Shown here one piece after another: positions 8,050-15,013 of a DNA stretch of 21,697 bases; positions within the stretch are counted from its first letter, which is position 1; each line of letters begins with the position of its first letter. Both the position numbers and the translations under genes were made by a program. Below the pieces are notes generated by a model. That model worked only from the letters and a program-made list of their open reading frames with translations, ran no database searches and had not been told where the DNA came from. Source of the stretch: a virus; IMG/VR virus record IMGVR_UViG_3300025168_000785, positions 1 through 21,697 of that record. One strand, written 5' to 3'.

Positions 8050-8388
8050 TTATTTAGAGCCCTTAGACTGCACATATGCAGACAGCAGGCAGATGTAGTT
8101 AATGACATCGACACAAGTGTCCTCGAAACTTTCGTCAGACACTTGAAACGTCCCGGTCTTGCAGAAGCCAGCCAGCCTTTTCATCTTATCAGCCAGCCGA
8201 ACCATGAAGCCTTGTTCGGTCGTCACGTTCATGCCCATCTCTTCCACGAACATAAAATTCTGGAAGGGGTTGGAGCCGTCCTCGCCCCCGGAATAGTCGT
8301 GATTCTTAGACATCGATAACTTCCGTGCGGCCTCGCACAGCAGCTTGTGATACTCGAAATACTCTTCTCGGTTCATGCGGGATTCCAT
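8050..8388 (-). CDS. DUF1599 / nucleotide-modification-associated (Nmad1-like) protein
   Basis: The 112-residue product carries KLSMSKNHDYSGG, GSNPFQNFMFVEEMG, QGFMVRLADKMKRLAG and ESFEDTCVDVINYICLLSAY. This K-x-x-DY, F-x-NF, R-x-x-DK-x-x-R, E-x-x-x-DT-x-D-x-x-NY series is the pattern of the all-alpha DUF1599/Nmad1 family, related in fold to MazG-like nucleotide pyrophosphohydrolases. A role in nucleotide pool control or DNA modification is inferred from the family only. ATG at 8388 is chosen because GAGGT lies seven bases upstream; an upstream ATG at 8418 lacks such a site. The start overlaps the exonuclease stop. Confidence 0.8.
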   Translation of the reverse strand: MESRMNREEYFEYHKLLCEAARKLSMSKNHDYSGGEDGSNPFQNFMFVEEMGMNVTTEQGFMVRLADKMKRLAGFCKTGTFQVSDESFEDTCVDVINYICLLSAYVQSKGSK

Positions 8389-9092
8389 AGTGTTACCTCT
8401 TCTGTTATGGGGTTCCATTCGTCAGTTCTGAGAATCCGGGCAACACGGGCTTGGGTCAGCGCGACTTCTTCACTGAGGCCCGCCTTCTCGTAAGCCCCGA
8501 CAACCTCATCCCAGGTTCCTTCTTCCAGTATTCTCTCAGCCGTTACCGGGCCTACGCGTGGGCATCCGGCGTAACCATCGGTGGCATCGCCTGTTAGCGA
8601 CTGTAACAAGTGATTGCGATCCGCCTCCTCGGGGCTGATATCCAGCCGCTCCTGAGCCATAGGGCGGTACAGGGCTCCGGGGATCGTCTTCATATCCTTA
8701 TCATCCGAGACGATGATGGTGTCCTGGGTCTGAAGAATGCCCATGACATCATCGGCTTCAAGGTTATCAAAGCAGGCGGTGGTGTATTCCTCTTGGAGAT
8801 GCTCCCGCAGGGGCACATAGATGACTGGCTTACGCTTGCCCTTGCGGTTGGACTTGTAGGTGTCCAGAACGTCGTGCCTCCAGTTGGTCTTGGCCGAGAG
8901 GGCAATCAAGACGCTGGTGGCTCCCAAAGCCTGGGTCCACTCATCCAACTCTTTCTCAATCATCTGCTTGGCCAGCCGGGCATCAGCGGTCAACGACCAC
9001 CAATCATTGCCCCAGTGGATGGGTTCTTCCACAGCACTGGACACTTGGTATAGCAGGATGTCTCCGTCAACTATTAATGTCGTCAAGTTCAT
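8373..9092 (-). CDS. 5'-3' exonuclease (T7 gp6-like, FEN/PIN fold)
   Basis: The product is 239 residues. It opens LIVDGDILLY (metal ligands Asp9 and Asp11), has NLEADDVMG at 110-117 and IIVSDDKDMKT at 127-136 for the acidic cluster, then LTGDATDGYAGCPRVGPVTA (167-186), the helix-three-turn-helix DNA-binding motif with Asp169 and Asp172. In T7, gp6 removes RNA primers and helps degrade host DNA and recombine concatemers. Two adjacent ATG codons exist (9095 and 9092); AAGGAG abuts the first, so the second is more likely. The start overlaps the preceding small gene by 26 nt. Confidence 0.94.
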   Translation of the reverse strand: MNLTTLIVDGDILLYQVSSAVEEPIHWGNDWWSLTADARLAKQMIEKELDEWTQALGATSVLIALSAKTNWRHDVLDTYKSNRKGKRKPVIYVPLREHLQEEYTTACFDNLEADDVMGILQTQDTIIVSDDKDMKTIPGALYRPMAQERLDISPEEADRNHLLQSLTGDATDGYAGCPRVGPVTAERILEEGTWDEVVGAYEKAGLSEEVALTQARVARILRTDEWNPITEEVTLWNPA

Positions 9093-9291
9093 CATCTCCT
9101 TCTCTGGCTAGGACCATCAGGCGGGAGGTCTCACAGAGACCCAAGCAGCCATAGAAGCTGCCGTTGTAGCAAAACAGCAGGGAGTCATCGACAGCTGTAC
9201 GCTTGACAGCCCCAATGAACACCATGTCATCCATACGTTTCTGAAGTTCCCTAAGGAGCTTCGATGTCTCTACGAACTCAAGATTCGCCAT
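9067..9291 (-). CDS. Small conserved phage protein, unknown
   Basis: The 74-residue product reads KLLRELQKRMDDMVFIGAVK and DSLLFCYNGSFYGCLGLCET, followed by SRLMVLAREGDDELDD. I recall similar short proteins with an F-I-G-x-V/A-K-R core between polymerase and exonuclease genes in marine podoviruses, but the function is unknown. It overlaps the nuclease gene upstream by 14 nt and the exonuclease start downstream, which fits a real gene in this tightly packed operon. The start at 9291 is the only good one. Confidence 0.75.
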   Translation of the reverse strand: MANLEFVETSKLLRELQKRMDDMVFIGAVKRTAVDDSLLFCYNGSFYGCLGLCETSRLMVLAREGDDELDDINS

Positions 9292-9673
9292 GTGTCACCT
9301 CGTACTCATCCCATCCATAATCCCGCTTTCGGGGACCGTTGTGCTTCTCTAAGTAGATCATTGTTCGCTCAGGTAGTTTATCGAATGGAATGACCCAGAT
9401 ACGACTGTCGGGGCCCACGACCCCCAAGAGGTCGAAGTCGCCTTCTTTGTAAGTGTTCCGTCCTCCGAGTTTGACTCGCAGATATGTAGAGGGGCCCTTC
9501 GTCCATGAAACGGCGGTCTTGACCTGGACCCGCTGGGTCTGCTTTTCCTTGACCATGACGAAATCGCACGGACTTGACCCGGTGGGTGGCCAGAAGATTT
9601 CCCAGCCATGCTCGCTAAAGTATGCAGCAGCTCTGTACTCAGAGGCTGAGCCCTTACGTTGGTTCGGGTGCAT
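9278..9673 (-). CDS. PD-(D/E)XK family endonuclease
   Basis: The 131-residue product starts MHPNQRKGSASEYRAAAYFS and continues GWEIFWPPTGSSPCDFVMV then QRVQVKTAVSW. Glu12, Asp37 and the Gln50-x-Lys52 pair form the E...D...(E/Q)XK catalytic arrangement of small restriction-like or resolvase-like nucleases that act on host or branched DNA. The later FDLLGVVGPDSRIWVIPFDK is a typical closing strand-helix pair. Start chosen because AAAGGA lies six bases before ATG 9673, 13 nt after the DNA polymerase stop; a longer frame reaching to 9838 inside polymerase is not needed. The exact substrate is unknown. Confidence 0.85.
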   Translation of the reverse strand: MHPNQRKGSASEYRAAAYFSEHGWEIFWPPTGSSPCDFVMVKEKQTQRVQVKTAVSWTKGPSTYLRVKLGGRNTYKEGDFDLLGVVGPDSRIWVIPFDKLPERTMIYLEKHNGPRKRDYGWDEYEVTHGES

Positions 9674-9686
9674 TGGAGTCCTTTCA

Positions 9687-11489
9687 TCAATGCGTCTCCG
9701 ACCAATCCCTTCCGATCTTGTACTCTCCATCGAGAGGGCACTTGAATCCGAAAGGTGTCCCGGCTTCCTGAATCGCCTGTACTGTAAGCTCCCCCACACG
9801 CTCGGCGTCTGCCGAGGCAACCTCGTATTGGATCTCATCGTGAATGTGGGCCACTTGATGGGAGTCTAGTTGCTCCATCCAGTGGAGCCTTCGAGCATCA
9901 ACTGTCGCCTGCTTCATGAGAACAGCACCGGCACACTGAAGGAGTGCGTTGAGTGCTGAGTGCTTTGAGCGAATAGGGATACGGCGACCATCTAGGCCCA
10001 CCAGATGCCCCCGACTCTCAAGTGCCTTCTCGATTGCAGACTTCAGATGCTTCAAGGCTGGCATCTTACTTAGGAAACGGGTCATCAATCGCTGGCCGTC
10101 CTTGACCCCTCCGTCAACGATTGAACCGATCTTCTGGGGCCCGGCTCCGTAGAGCCAAGCATAGATAAACGTCTTGGCCTGATCACGGGTCTCCAGCCCG
10201 GCGGCTTTCTGGTTTGCGGTATGAATGTCTCCATCCACGATGATGTCACCGTAGATGCCACCGTCGTACCGGTCGAGGTAGTGGGCCAAGCATCGAAGCT
10301 CCAAGCCCGAAGCGTCAGCCCCGACCAATACTTTATTCCTTCCAGCAGTGAACAGTCCCCGGCACTCCATGCCGTAGGGAGCGTAGACCGCTGGCACCTG
10401 CGCCACGTTCGGGCGTGAATGAGAGCAGCGACTTGTCACCGTGCCCATGGTGTTGACCCGGCCATAGATGCGGCCATGATCTTCGAGCTTGAGCCACGCC
10501 TCCTTACCCTCCGCCAACTGCCCGATCCTCTTAGAGATCGTCAGGTAGTCCACCAGCATCTTGGCCTCCTCATGGGGGAGAGCCTTGAGGATGGACTCAT
10601 CGACCTGGGGCTGCCCGTTGGGCGTGAAGACCTCAGGCTCCCAGCCGTACTTGTCAATGAGACACCGAGCGATCTGCTGACGACTGTCGGGATTGAAGGG
10701 TGTGACCTTCTCCTTCGGGGGTCCACGACGAATGTCGGCGTCCTTATGCCCGGCCTTCTTAGCCGCCGTCTTGGTGGGGAACCTATCGCCCGCTGCGACC
10801 CAATGAGCTGGGGTCTTCATCTTCACCACGGTGGGCGGGAAGGAGGCCACTAACTTAGTACGGAGCCCCTCTCTACCATCTGACAGTTCCGCGTACAATT
10901 TCGCAGCTTTTGTCACATTGAAGCCAAAGCCATACCGCTCCTGAGCCCCGATGCAATCAGCAAACATATGCTCCAGAGCCAGAGCCTCCGGCGAAAGATC
11001 CTCGCCCATGATCTTCTCGTACAGCTTCTGAGTGACAACGGTGTCTTGAATGCAGTAGTCCAGCATCTCATCGGTCAGCTTGTCCCAGCCGCCGGTGTAG
11101 TCACCCTTATGCTCGCCGAGCCTGTGGCCCCAAGCCTCCAAGGAGTGGTAGCCAACTAGGTTTCGAGGGAAGTCGTCGAGTTGATAATCCTGATCCTTCT
11201 GATCCGGGTAGGCCAGTCGGGCCATAAGCACCGTGTCCCGTACAAGACCCTGAGGCTTCCAGTCCGGGTAGAGCTTCTGAATCGCCGGGATGTCAAAGCC
11301 AGTGACGTTGTGGCCGACAATCAAGTCTTGGTTCCTGAGGAACTTCAAGCCCTCCACCATGTTCTCTTTGGTGTAATAGGTGGTGTCGTTGCCCTGCCGG
11401 ATCACCAAGCAATGAATAGACTCCAAGCCCTTCAGGGTTCGGAAGCAATCAATGGCTGTGGTTTCGATATCAAAGATGGTTGGAGTCAT
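9687..11489 (-). CDS. Family A DNA polymerase with 3'-5' exonuclease (T7 gp5-like)
   Basis: The product is 600 residues (T7 gp5 is 704). The exonuclease domain shows IFDIETT (Asp7, Glu9), VGHNVTGFD (Asp66) and CIQDTVVT (Asp149). The polymerase domain shows motif A VGADASGLELR (Asp391), motif B RDQAKTFIYAWLYGAG (Lys439, Tyr443, Tyr447) and motif C VAHIHDEIQYEV (Asp551, Glu552). Tyr443 corresponds to T7 Tyr526 / E. coli Phe762. ATG at 11489 (MTPTIFDIE) overlaps the stop of the preceding gene as ATGA, so it is preferred to the upstream ATG at 11534. It is likely the replicative polymerase, working with the encoded helicase and SSB. Confidence 0.97.
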   Translation of the reverse strand: MTPTIFDIETTAIDCFRTLKGLESIHCLVIRQGNDTTYYTKENMVEGLKFLRNQDLIVGHNVTGFDIPAIQKLYPDWKPQGLVRDTVLMARLAYPDQKDQDYQLDDFPRNLVGYHSLEAWGHRLGEHKGDYTGGWDKLTDEMLDYCIQDTVVTQKLYEKIMGEDLSPEALALEHMFADCIGAQERYGFGFNVTKAAKLYAELSDGREGLRTKLVASFPPTVVKMKTPAHWVAAGDRFPTKTAAKKAGHKDADIRRGPPKEKVTPFNPDSRQQIARCLIDKYGWEPEVFTPNGQPQVDESILKALPHEEAKMLVDYLTISKRIGQLAEGKEAWLKLEDHGRIYGRVNTMGTVTSRCSHSRPNVAQVPAVYAPYGMECRGLFTAGRNKVLVGADASGLELRCLAHYLDRYDGGIYGDIIVDGDIHTANQKAAGLETRDQAKTFIYAWLYGAGPQKIGSIVDGGVKDGQRLMTRFLSKMPALKHLKSAIEKALESRGHLVGLDGRRIPIRSKHSALNALLQCAGAVLMKQATVDARRLHWMEQLDSHQVAHIHDEIQYEVASADAERVGELTVQAIQEAGTPFGFKCPLDGEYKIGRDWSETH

Positions 11490-11710
11490 TGGTCTTCCAA
11501 GATAAGAGGCGTTTGCTCGCCGCACCAAAGGCATTGAATGTTATGGCAGTACCACTCGACAGCCTCGTCATAGGACATCCCCTGCTCCTGTAGAGCCTTG
11601 AGAATCCCCTGCTCGGAATAGACCGCGACAGGCTCACGGGACCACTGCCTTCCGTAACCAATAATTGCCGAGTCCAGACCGTCAAAAGTAATTGCGTGTT
11701 CCTCGTTCAT
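11486..11710 (-). CDS. Conserved small phage protein (FDG-x-D-x-AI-x-G), unknown
   Basis: The 74-residue product begins MNEEHAITFDGLDSAIIGYG, then VAVYSEQGILKALQEQGMSY, DEAVEWYCHNIQCLWCGEQT and PLIL. This pattern (FDG-x-D-x-A-I-x-G, a YS-x-x-x-I-L-x-x-L-x-x-x-GM segment, E-A-x-E-W/F, and a closing G-x-x-TP) is widespread in T7-like and T4-like marine phages, with no known function. ATG at 11710 overlaps the upstream stop as ATGA, with AAGGGA about seven bases before it. Translational coupling to DNA polymerase downstream suggests a replication-time role, but this is inference. Confidence 0.85.
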   Translation of the reverse strand: MNEEHAITFDGLDSAIIGYGRQWSREPVAVYSEQGILKALQEQGMSYDEAVEWYCHNIQCLWCGEQTPLILEDQ

Positions 11711-11982
11711 ACATCATCCCTTGATATGTAGCCCTGCTCGGCCAGCCACTCACGGATCACCCGGTCGTCTTGCAGTTTCCTACGAAGTTTTGCGAGAGCA
11801 GTCTCAGCCACTTTCTGAATCCTTTGCCGTGAGATCGGTACGCCTTCAACGGTCGAGATGTAGTGCGTTATCTTTTCCCAACTCCAAGGCGGTATTGACT
11901 CTACGCCAGTAAGCGTCGGTGCTTCCCTTGGAGGCCCCGCGTGGTCCTCCGTTCCATATCCTCGCGCAAGTCTGATAGTCAT
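11707..11982 (-). CDS. Small sigma-70 region 4-like HTH protein
   Basis: The 91-residue product has WSWEKITHYISTVEGVPISR, QRIQKVAETALAKLRRKLQ and VIREWLAEQGY. The core ISRQRIQKVAETALAKLRRK lines up with the region 4.2 helix-turn-helix of primary sigma factors (RERIRQIEAKALRKLR in E. coli RpoD), which binds the -35 box and the beta flap. There is no region 2, so it cannot be a full sigma factor; it may redirect or inhibit host RNA polymerase. The only possible start in this frame is ATG 11982, because an in-frame stop lies just upstream and no GTG, TTG or ATG follows, which forces a 137-nt overlap with the lysozyme gene. The ribosome-binding site is weak. Confidence 0.75.
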   Translation of the reverse strand: MTIRLARGYGTEDHAGPPREAPTLTGVESIPPWSWEKITHYISTVEGVPISRQRIQKVAETALAKLRRKLQDDRVIREWLAEQGYISRDDV

Positions 11983-12454
11983 CGGTGGGAGCCCATCTAT
12001 CTAAGTACGCCCAGAAGATTCGTTTGGCGTATTCAAGTTTCCTGCAATCCTCATAGGTTCCCCCGATAGCCGGGTCGTGATCCTTAGCATCCTGCCAACA
12101 CGCCCTTGATATCTGTAAAGGCCCTATCGACCTTCCTCCGTCACCGACTGCATTTTCTGGATCAGGATGTCCACCCGTCTCCACAGCCTGGATAGCCCTG
12201 CACAACTCAGAAGGGAACATCATCCACATCTTGTTGGTCCCACTCTGATAAACGTCCTGTTGCTGGGGCATACTTGACACGACAGGCAACTCCGGTATCT
12301 CCGGTGTAGCGGTTCTTAAGGACTCGGAGTGTCGTGGTGTTTTTGCTGTCGGCATCTTGCTGATCCCGTTCCAGCCCGATACAAATGTCAGACAACTGAG
12401 CAATAGCACCGCTACCACGAAGATGAGCAAGAGACACTTGACCGCCTTCTTCAT
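11846..12454 (-). CDS. Exported i-type (destabilase-like) lysozyme, N-terminus nested in helicase gene
   Basis: The 202-residue product starts MKKAVKCLLLIFVVAVLLLS, a basic tip and a 19-residue hydrophobic run ending in LLSC (possible lipobox) or serving as a signal anchor. A polar linker (30-80) follows, then a lysozyme domain: CRAIQAVETGG (Glu92), GDGGRSIGPLQIS (Asp105), CARIWNGGPRG and TDAYWRRV. These are hallmarks of invertebrate-type lysozymes, with the catalytic Glu and Asp 13 residues apart. Product: a peptidoglycan-cleaving endolysin or entry enzyme. AAGGA seven bases before ATG 12454 supports this start, which lies inside the helicase frame (248 nt overlap). A shorter start at 12229 or 12223 would remove the signal. 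Confidence 0.8.
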   Translation of the reverse strand: MKKAVKCLLLIFVVAVLLLSCLTFVSGWNGISKMPTAKTPRHSESLRTATPEIPELPVVSSMPQQQDVYQSGTNKMWMMFPSELCRAIQAVETGGHPDPENAVGDGGRSIGPLQISRACWQDAKDHDPAIGGTYEDCRKLEYAKRIFWAYLDRWAPTDDYQTCARIWNGGPRGASKGSTDAYWRRVNTALELGKDNALHLDR

Positions 12455-13814
12455 GACTTCTTCCTTCCGGTCGTTTGAGGTGTGAGACAATGATGAGAGA
12501 GATGTTCAGTTCTTCGACAAGACTGCGAAGACGGGTCATGGTGTTGTCGATCAGACGCCGCTCATCTCCATCCCCGATCCCTGAGATCACAATGCTGAGG
12601 TGGTCTAGGAAGATGTGAGTGCATCCCATACCCCTCGCCATGTAGCGAATCCGGGACAGCAGGTTCTGAGAGTCCACCGATCCCCAATGGTCATAAAGAA
12701 CACATCGACCGTTTCCTACCGTGGCCTCAAATGCTTCTCTCTTAGTCTCCTCCGTGATCTCCTTCTCCCCCCACTTATGGGGAGGACATTGGAGATACAG
12801 GCCCATGAGTGCCTGAGCTGATTGCTTTGTGTTCTCTTCCAGAGCCACGATGCCAACTCGATAGCCCTTGTTCAGCAGCCACAGCTCCCACTCTCGGATA
12901 ACGCTCGACTTGCCCTGCCCGGTGCCGGAGGTCAGCGTGACCACCTCGCCCTGGCGGAGCCCGTAGGTCATGCTGTTCAGCCCTGACCATGGATACTCAA
13001 CAGAGTCCACGTCGCTCTCTTCAATGATCTTGTCCCAGAGTTCCTCACCAGGAACGACGCCATCTGGCCGGTAGGGCTTGGCTTCCCAAAGGGCCGAGAT
13101 CAATTCTTTTGATCGGCCCTTGACCAACATCTCATTGGCATCCTTTAGGGGGAGGGATGCTATCGCCGCTTTCCCCGGCGACAACTGCATCGCACACTCG
13201 ACAGCCGCCTTCTGTCCCGGTTCGTCTTGATCAAACATGAAGACGACAACTTCGTAGGTCTCTAACCATTCCAGCTCACGCCGGATTACCTTGGGAGCGT
13301 TTTGAGCCCCCGAGGGTAGAGACACTACAGGCCAGCGATTGTTCTGAGCTTGCGATACCGACATGGCATCCAGCTCCCCCTCTGTGATGACCAATCTCTT
13401 CCCACCTTGGCCCCACAACCTCTTCCCCCATAGTTCAAGGTTTCGCCCCTCCCCCAAGATGGAGAAGTCCTTATCTTTCGTGCGCACTTTCTGCGCCACC
13501 AGGCCCCCATCCCCGTTGAAGTAGTTAGCCGCTTGAACGGTCTGCCCCTTCCAATGGGCAACGCCGTAACCAAACTTTCGGCATGTCTCTTCCGTGATGC
13601 GCCGTTTGGTCAGTGACTGATATTCAACGGGGAGGAGGCCAGCGACGGACGGAGGAGGGGTAGCAACCTCCCCGTCAACGCCTTCGTAGTGACCGCAACC
13701 AAAGCAGTAGCCGTGTCCATCGTCGTAGCGAGCGAGGTTGTCCTTGCTCTCACAACTAGGGCAGGGCTCATGTGCTATGAACTGACTGTTCTGATCAGAG
13801 TGAGTAGCTTGCAT
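12207..13814 (-). CDS. Primase-helicase (T7 gp4-like)
   Basis: The product has 535 residues (T7 gp4A is 566). An N-terminal zinc ribbon has CPSC (18-21) and CFGC (37-40); a TOPRIM primase domain has VITEGELDAMS (Glu145) and FMFDQDEPG (Asp195, Asp197). The RecA-like helicase has Walker A SGTGQGKSS (296-304), GIVALEENTKQ, the Walker B-like IFLDHLSIV (Asp404), and the C-terminal motif GGQVSLAHLRGSGAIAQLSD (457-476). It ends with the acidic DVDDVPF tail, which in T7 contacts polymerase. GAGGGG precedes the ATG, which overlaps the HTH gene by 20 nt. The last 82 codons also encode the lysozyme N-terminus in another frame. Confidence 0.96.
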   Translation of the reverse strand: MQATHSDQNSQFIAHEPCPSCESKDNLARYDDGHGYCFGCGHYEGVDGEVATPPPSVAGLLPVEYQSLTKRRITEETCRKFGYGVAHWKGQTVQAANYFNGDGGLVAQKVRTKDKDFSILGEGRNLELWGKRLWGQGGKRLVITEGELDAMSVSQAQNNRWPVVSLPSGAQNAPKVIRRELEWLETYEVVVFMFDQDEPGQKAAVECAMQLSPGKAAIASLPLKDANEMLVKGRSKELISALWEAKPYRPDGVVPGEELWDKIIEESDVDSVEYPWSGLNSMTYGLRQGEVVTLTSGTGQGKSSVIREWELWLLNKGYRVGIVALEENTKQSAQALMGLYLQCPPHKWGEKEITEETKREAFEATVGNGRCVLYDHWGSVDSQNLLSRIRYMARGMGCTHIFLDHLSIVISGIGDGDERRLIDNTMTRLRSLVEELNISLIIVSHLKRPEGRSHEEGGQVSLAHLRGSGAIAQLSDICIGLERDQQDADSKNTTTLRVLKNRYTGDTGVACRVKYAPATGRLSEWDQQDVDDVPF

Positions 13815-14022
13815 AACGCTTGCCCCTCAGATCAGTTTTCATATCCGTCTCGATCTCGTGACCCTGATCCCGCAGCTCATTAACACGGGCTGCAAGTCGG
13901 AAAATTCGGTATAAAGACATAGCCTCTAGCGCAGTTATCGAGCCCTTGATCCTCAGGTGATTCAGGATCAGGAGCGATTGGCTCATCGCGGCGGGCGGGG
14001 TGAACAGGTCCATCTGTTTCAT
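13795..14022 (-). CDS. Small helix-turn-helix protein (HTH_39-like)
   Basis: The 75-residue product contains SQSLLILNHLRIKGSITALE, AMSLYRIFRLAARVNELRDQ, GHEIETDM and ends GKRYASYSL. The spacing of an L-x-x-L-x-x-x-G-S-I-T-x-x-x-A helix followed by R-L-A-A-R-V-x-x-L-R-x-x-G-x-x-I fits the short phage winged-helix family Pfam calls HTH_39. It probably binds DNA, perhaps as a regulator. A GAGGAG site seven bases before ATG 14022 is one of the best in the window and argues the gene is real even though 143 nt lie inside the RusA frame. Confidence 0.8.
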   Translation of the reverse strand: MKQMDLFTPPAAMSQSLLILNHLRIKGSITALEAMSLYRIFRLAARVNELRDQGHEIETDMKTDLRGKRYASYSL

Positions 14023-14404
14023 CGTCGATCTCCTCGACTACAAGGTCAATTGACCCCTCATCTGCTGCAAAGTCTTTGAACGCATTGATGTGTGCGATCT
14101 GTTGATCATCCTCCCAGATGATCCCGTTGCAGCAGTCAAGGAGTAGTTTCATATAGTTGTCGATGTCGCCTCGGGGCGTCTTGAGCTTGGTGGTCTTAGG
14201 CTTCTTCAATGAGAAGACCACCCACACCCGCAGCTTCCCGCTCATAGGAACCTCAGGGAGAATCCCGTCCTCCCGCATTTGACTAAGGAGGGCTAAGGCT
14301 TCCGAGCGAAAAGCCTGGTGGTTCTTCCCGTAGTAAGTTCCCCAACGGGTAACTCGCGGGCGAGAAGCTGGCACCGGGTTTAGTTCGAGGCGAATGGTGA
14401 GCAT
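13880..14404 (-). CDS. RusA-type Holliday junction resolvase/endonuclease
   Basis: The 174-residue product has the RusA core: NPVPASRPRVTRWGTYY at the N-terminus, then RGDIDNYMKLLLDCCNGIIW and EDDQQIAHINAFKD. Asp80, Asp82 and Asp99/Asp100 match the catalytic aspartates of RusA, which cuts four-way DNA junctions. It sits between SSB and primase-helicase, where T7 carries endonuclease I (gp3), so it is probably a functional replacement resolving replication branches. Residues after about 127 (a polar tail without family features) are exactly the part that overlaps the HTH gene. The start overlaps the SSB stop by one base. Confidence 0.88.
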   Translation of the reverse strand: MLTIRLELNPVPASRPRVTRWGTYYGKNHQAFRSEALALLSQMREDGILPEVPMSGKLRVWVVFSLKKPKTTKLKTPRGDIDNYMKLLLDCCNGIIWEDDQQIAHINAFKDFAADEGSIDLVVEEIDDETDGPVHPARRDEPIAPDPESPEDQGLDNCARGYVFIPNFPTCSPC

Positions 14405-14982
14405 CAGAAGTCCGCGTCATCCGTTGACGGGGTATCCTCCGACGCCTCACTGAAAGTTACAGCCGCAGTCTCGAAGCCTTCCATCGCCGTGAATGAAACA
14501 CGGGAGGGGTTGTACTCTTTCAGTTCAAGCACCTGCACGCCCCGGAGTCGGAGGGTCACACCGACACCGAGAGCAGCCACGAACCAAGTGTTGGGCTGGA
14601 AGTCCACAACAACATCAGAGCCGCTGCCAATGACTTCCGCCATCGGTTGGAGCTTAGCGTCTACCAGGGTTGGACGTTGGGCCAGACCCTTTGACGTAGC
14701 AGCTTTGAGTTTGATGCGAAACAACCAGTTCCCTGTTGGGTTCTGTTCATCGTCATACTCTTCAGTAAAAGGTAGGTCGTGTTTCTTTAACTTAGGCTTC
14801 TTAGCCTTCTTGCACTCTTCCTTGTAAGCCTCTTCCCGAATCTCTTCGATCTGGTCAATGAGTGCCTGCCCCTCCTCGGGCCCCACACACAACTGCAACT
14901 GATAGACACCGGGGCCATCAGGATCAAACTTCTTATCGGGTTCGTTTAGATGCGGGTACACCGCAATGCCGCGTGCTTGCAT
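14404..14982 (-). CDS. Single-stranded DNA-binding protein (T7 gp2.5-like)
   Basis: The 192-residue product begins MQARGIAVYPHLNEPDKKFD, has an OB-fold-like arrangement with YQLQLCVGPEEGQALIDQIE, NPTGNWLFRIKLKAATSKG, VVDFQPNTWFVAALGVGVTL and RLRGVQVLELKEY, and ends EASEDTPSTDDADF. The acidic tail with terminal Phe is the feature by which T7 gp2.5 contacts polymerase and helicase. I chose ATG 14982 because AAGGAG lies six bases upstream; the ATG at 14997 has no such site. It follows the RNA polymerase gene. Confidence 0.93.
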   Translation of the reverse strand: MQARGIAVYPHLNEPDKKFDPDGPGVYQLQLCVGPEEGQALIDQIEEIREEAYKEECKKAKKPKLKKHDLPFTEEYDDEQNPTGNWLFRIKLKAATSKGLAQRPTLVDAKLQPMAEVIGSGSDVVVDFQPNTWFVAALGVGVTLRLRGVQVLELKEYNPSRVSFTAMEGFETAAVTFSEASEDTPSTDDADF

Positions 14983-15013
14983 GGTTATCTCCTTCATGCC
15001 TTAGTGGATTGAA

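Noticed and set aside
8610-9053. 147-codon plus-strand frame opposite the exonuclease
   Set aside because: It mirrors a well-conserved exonuclease gene, has no recognisable motif and would be the only gene on that strand.
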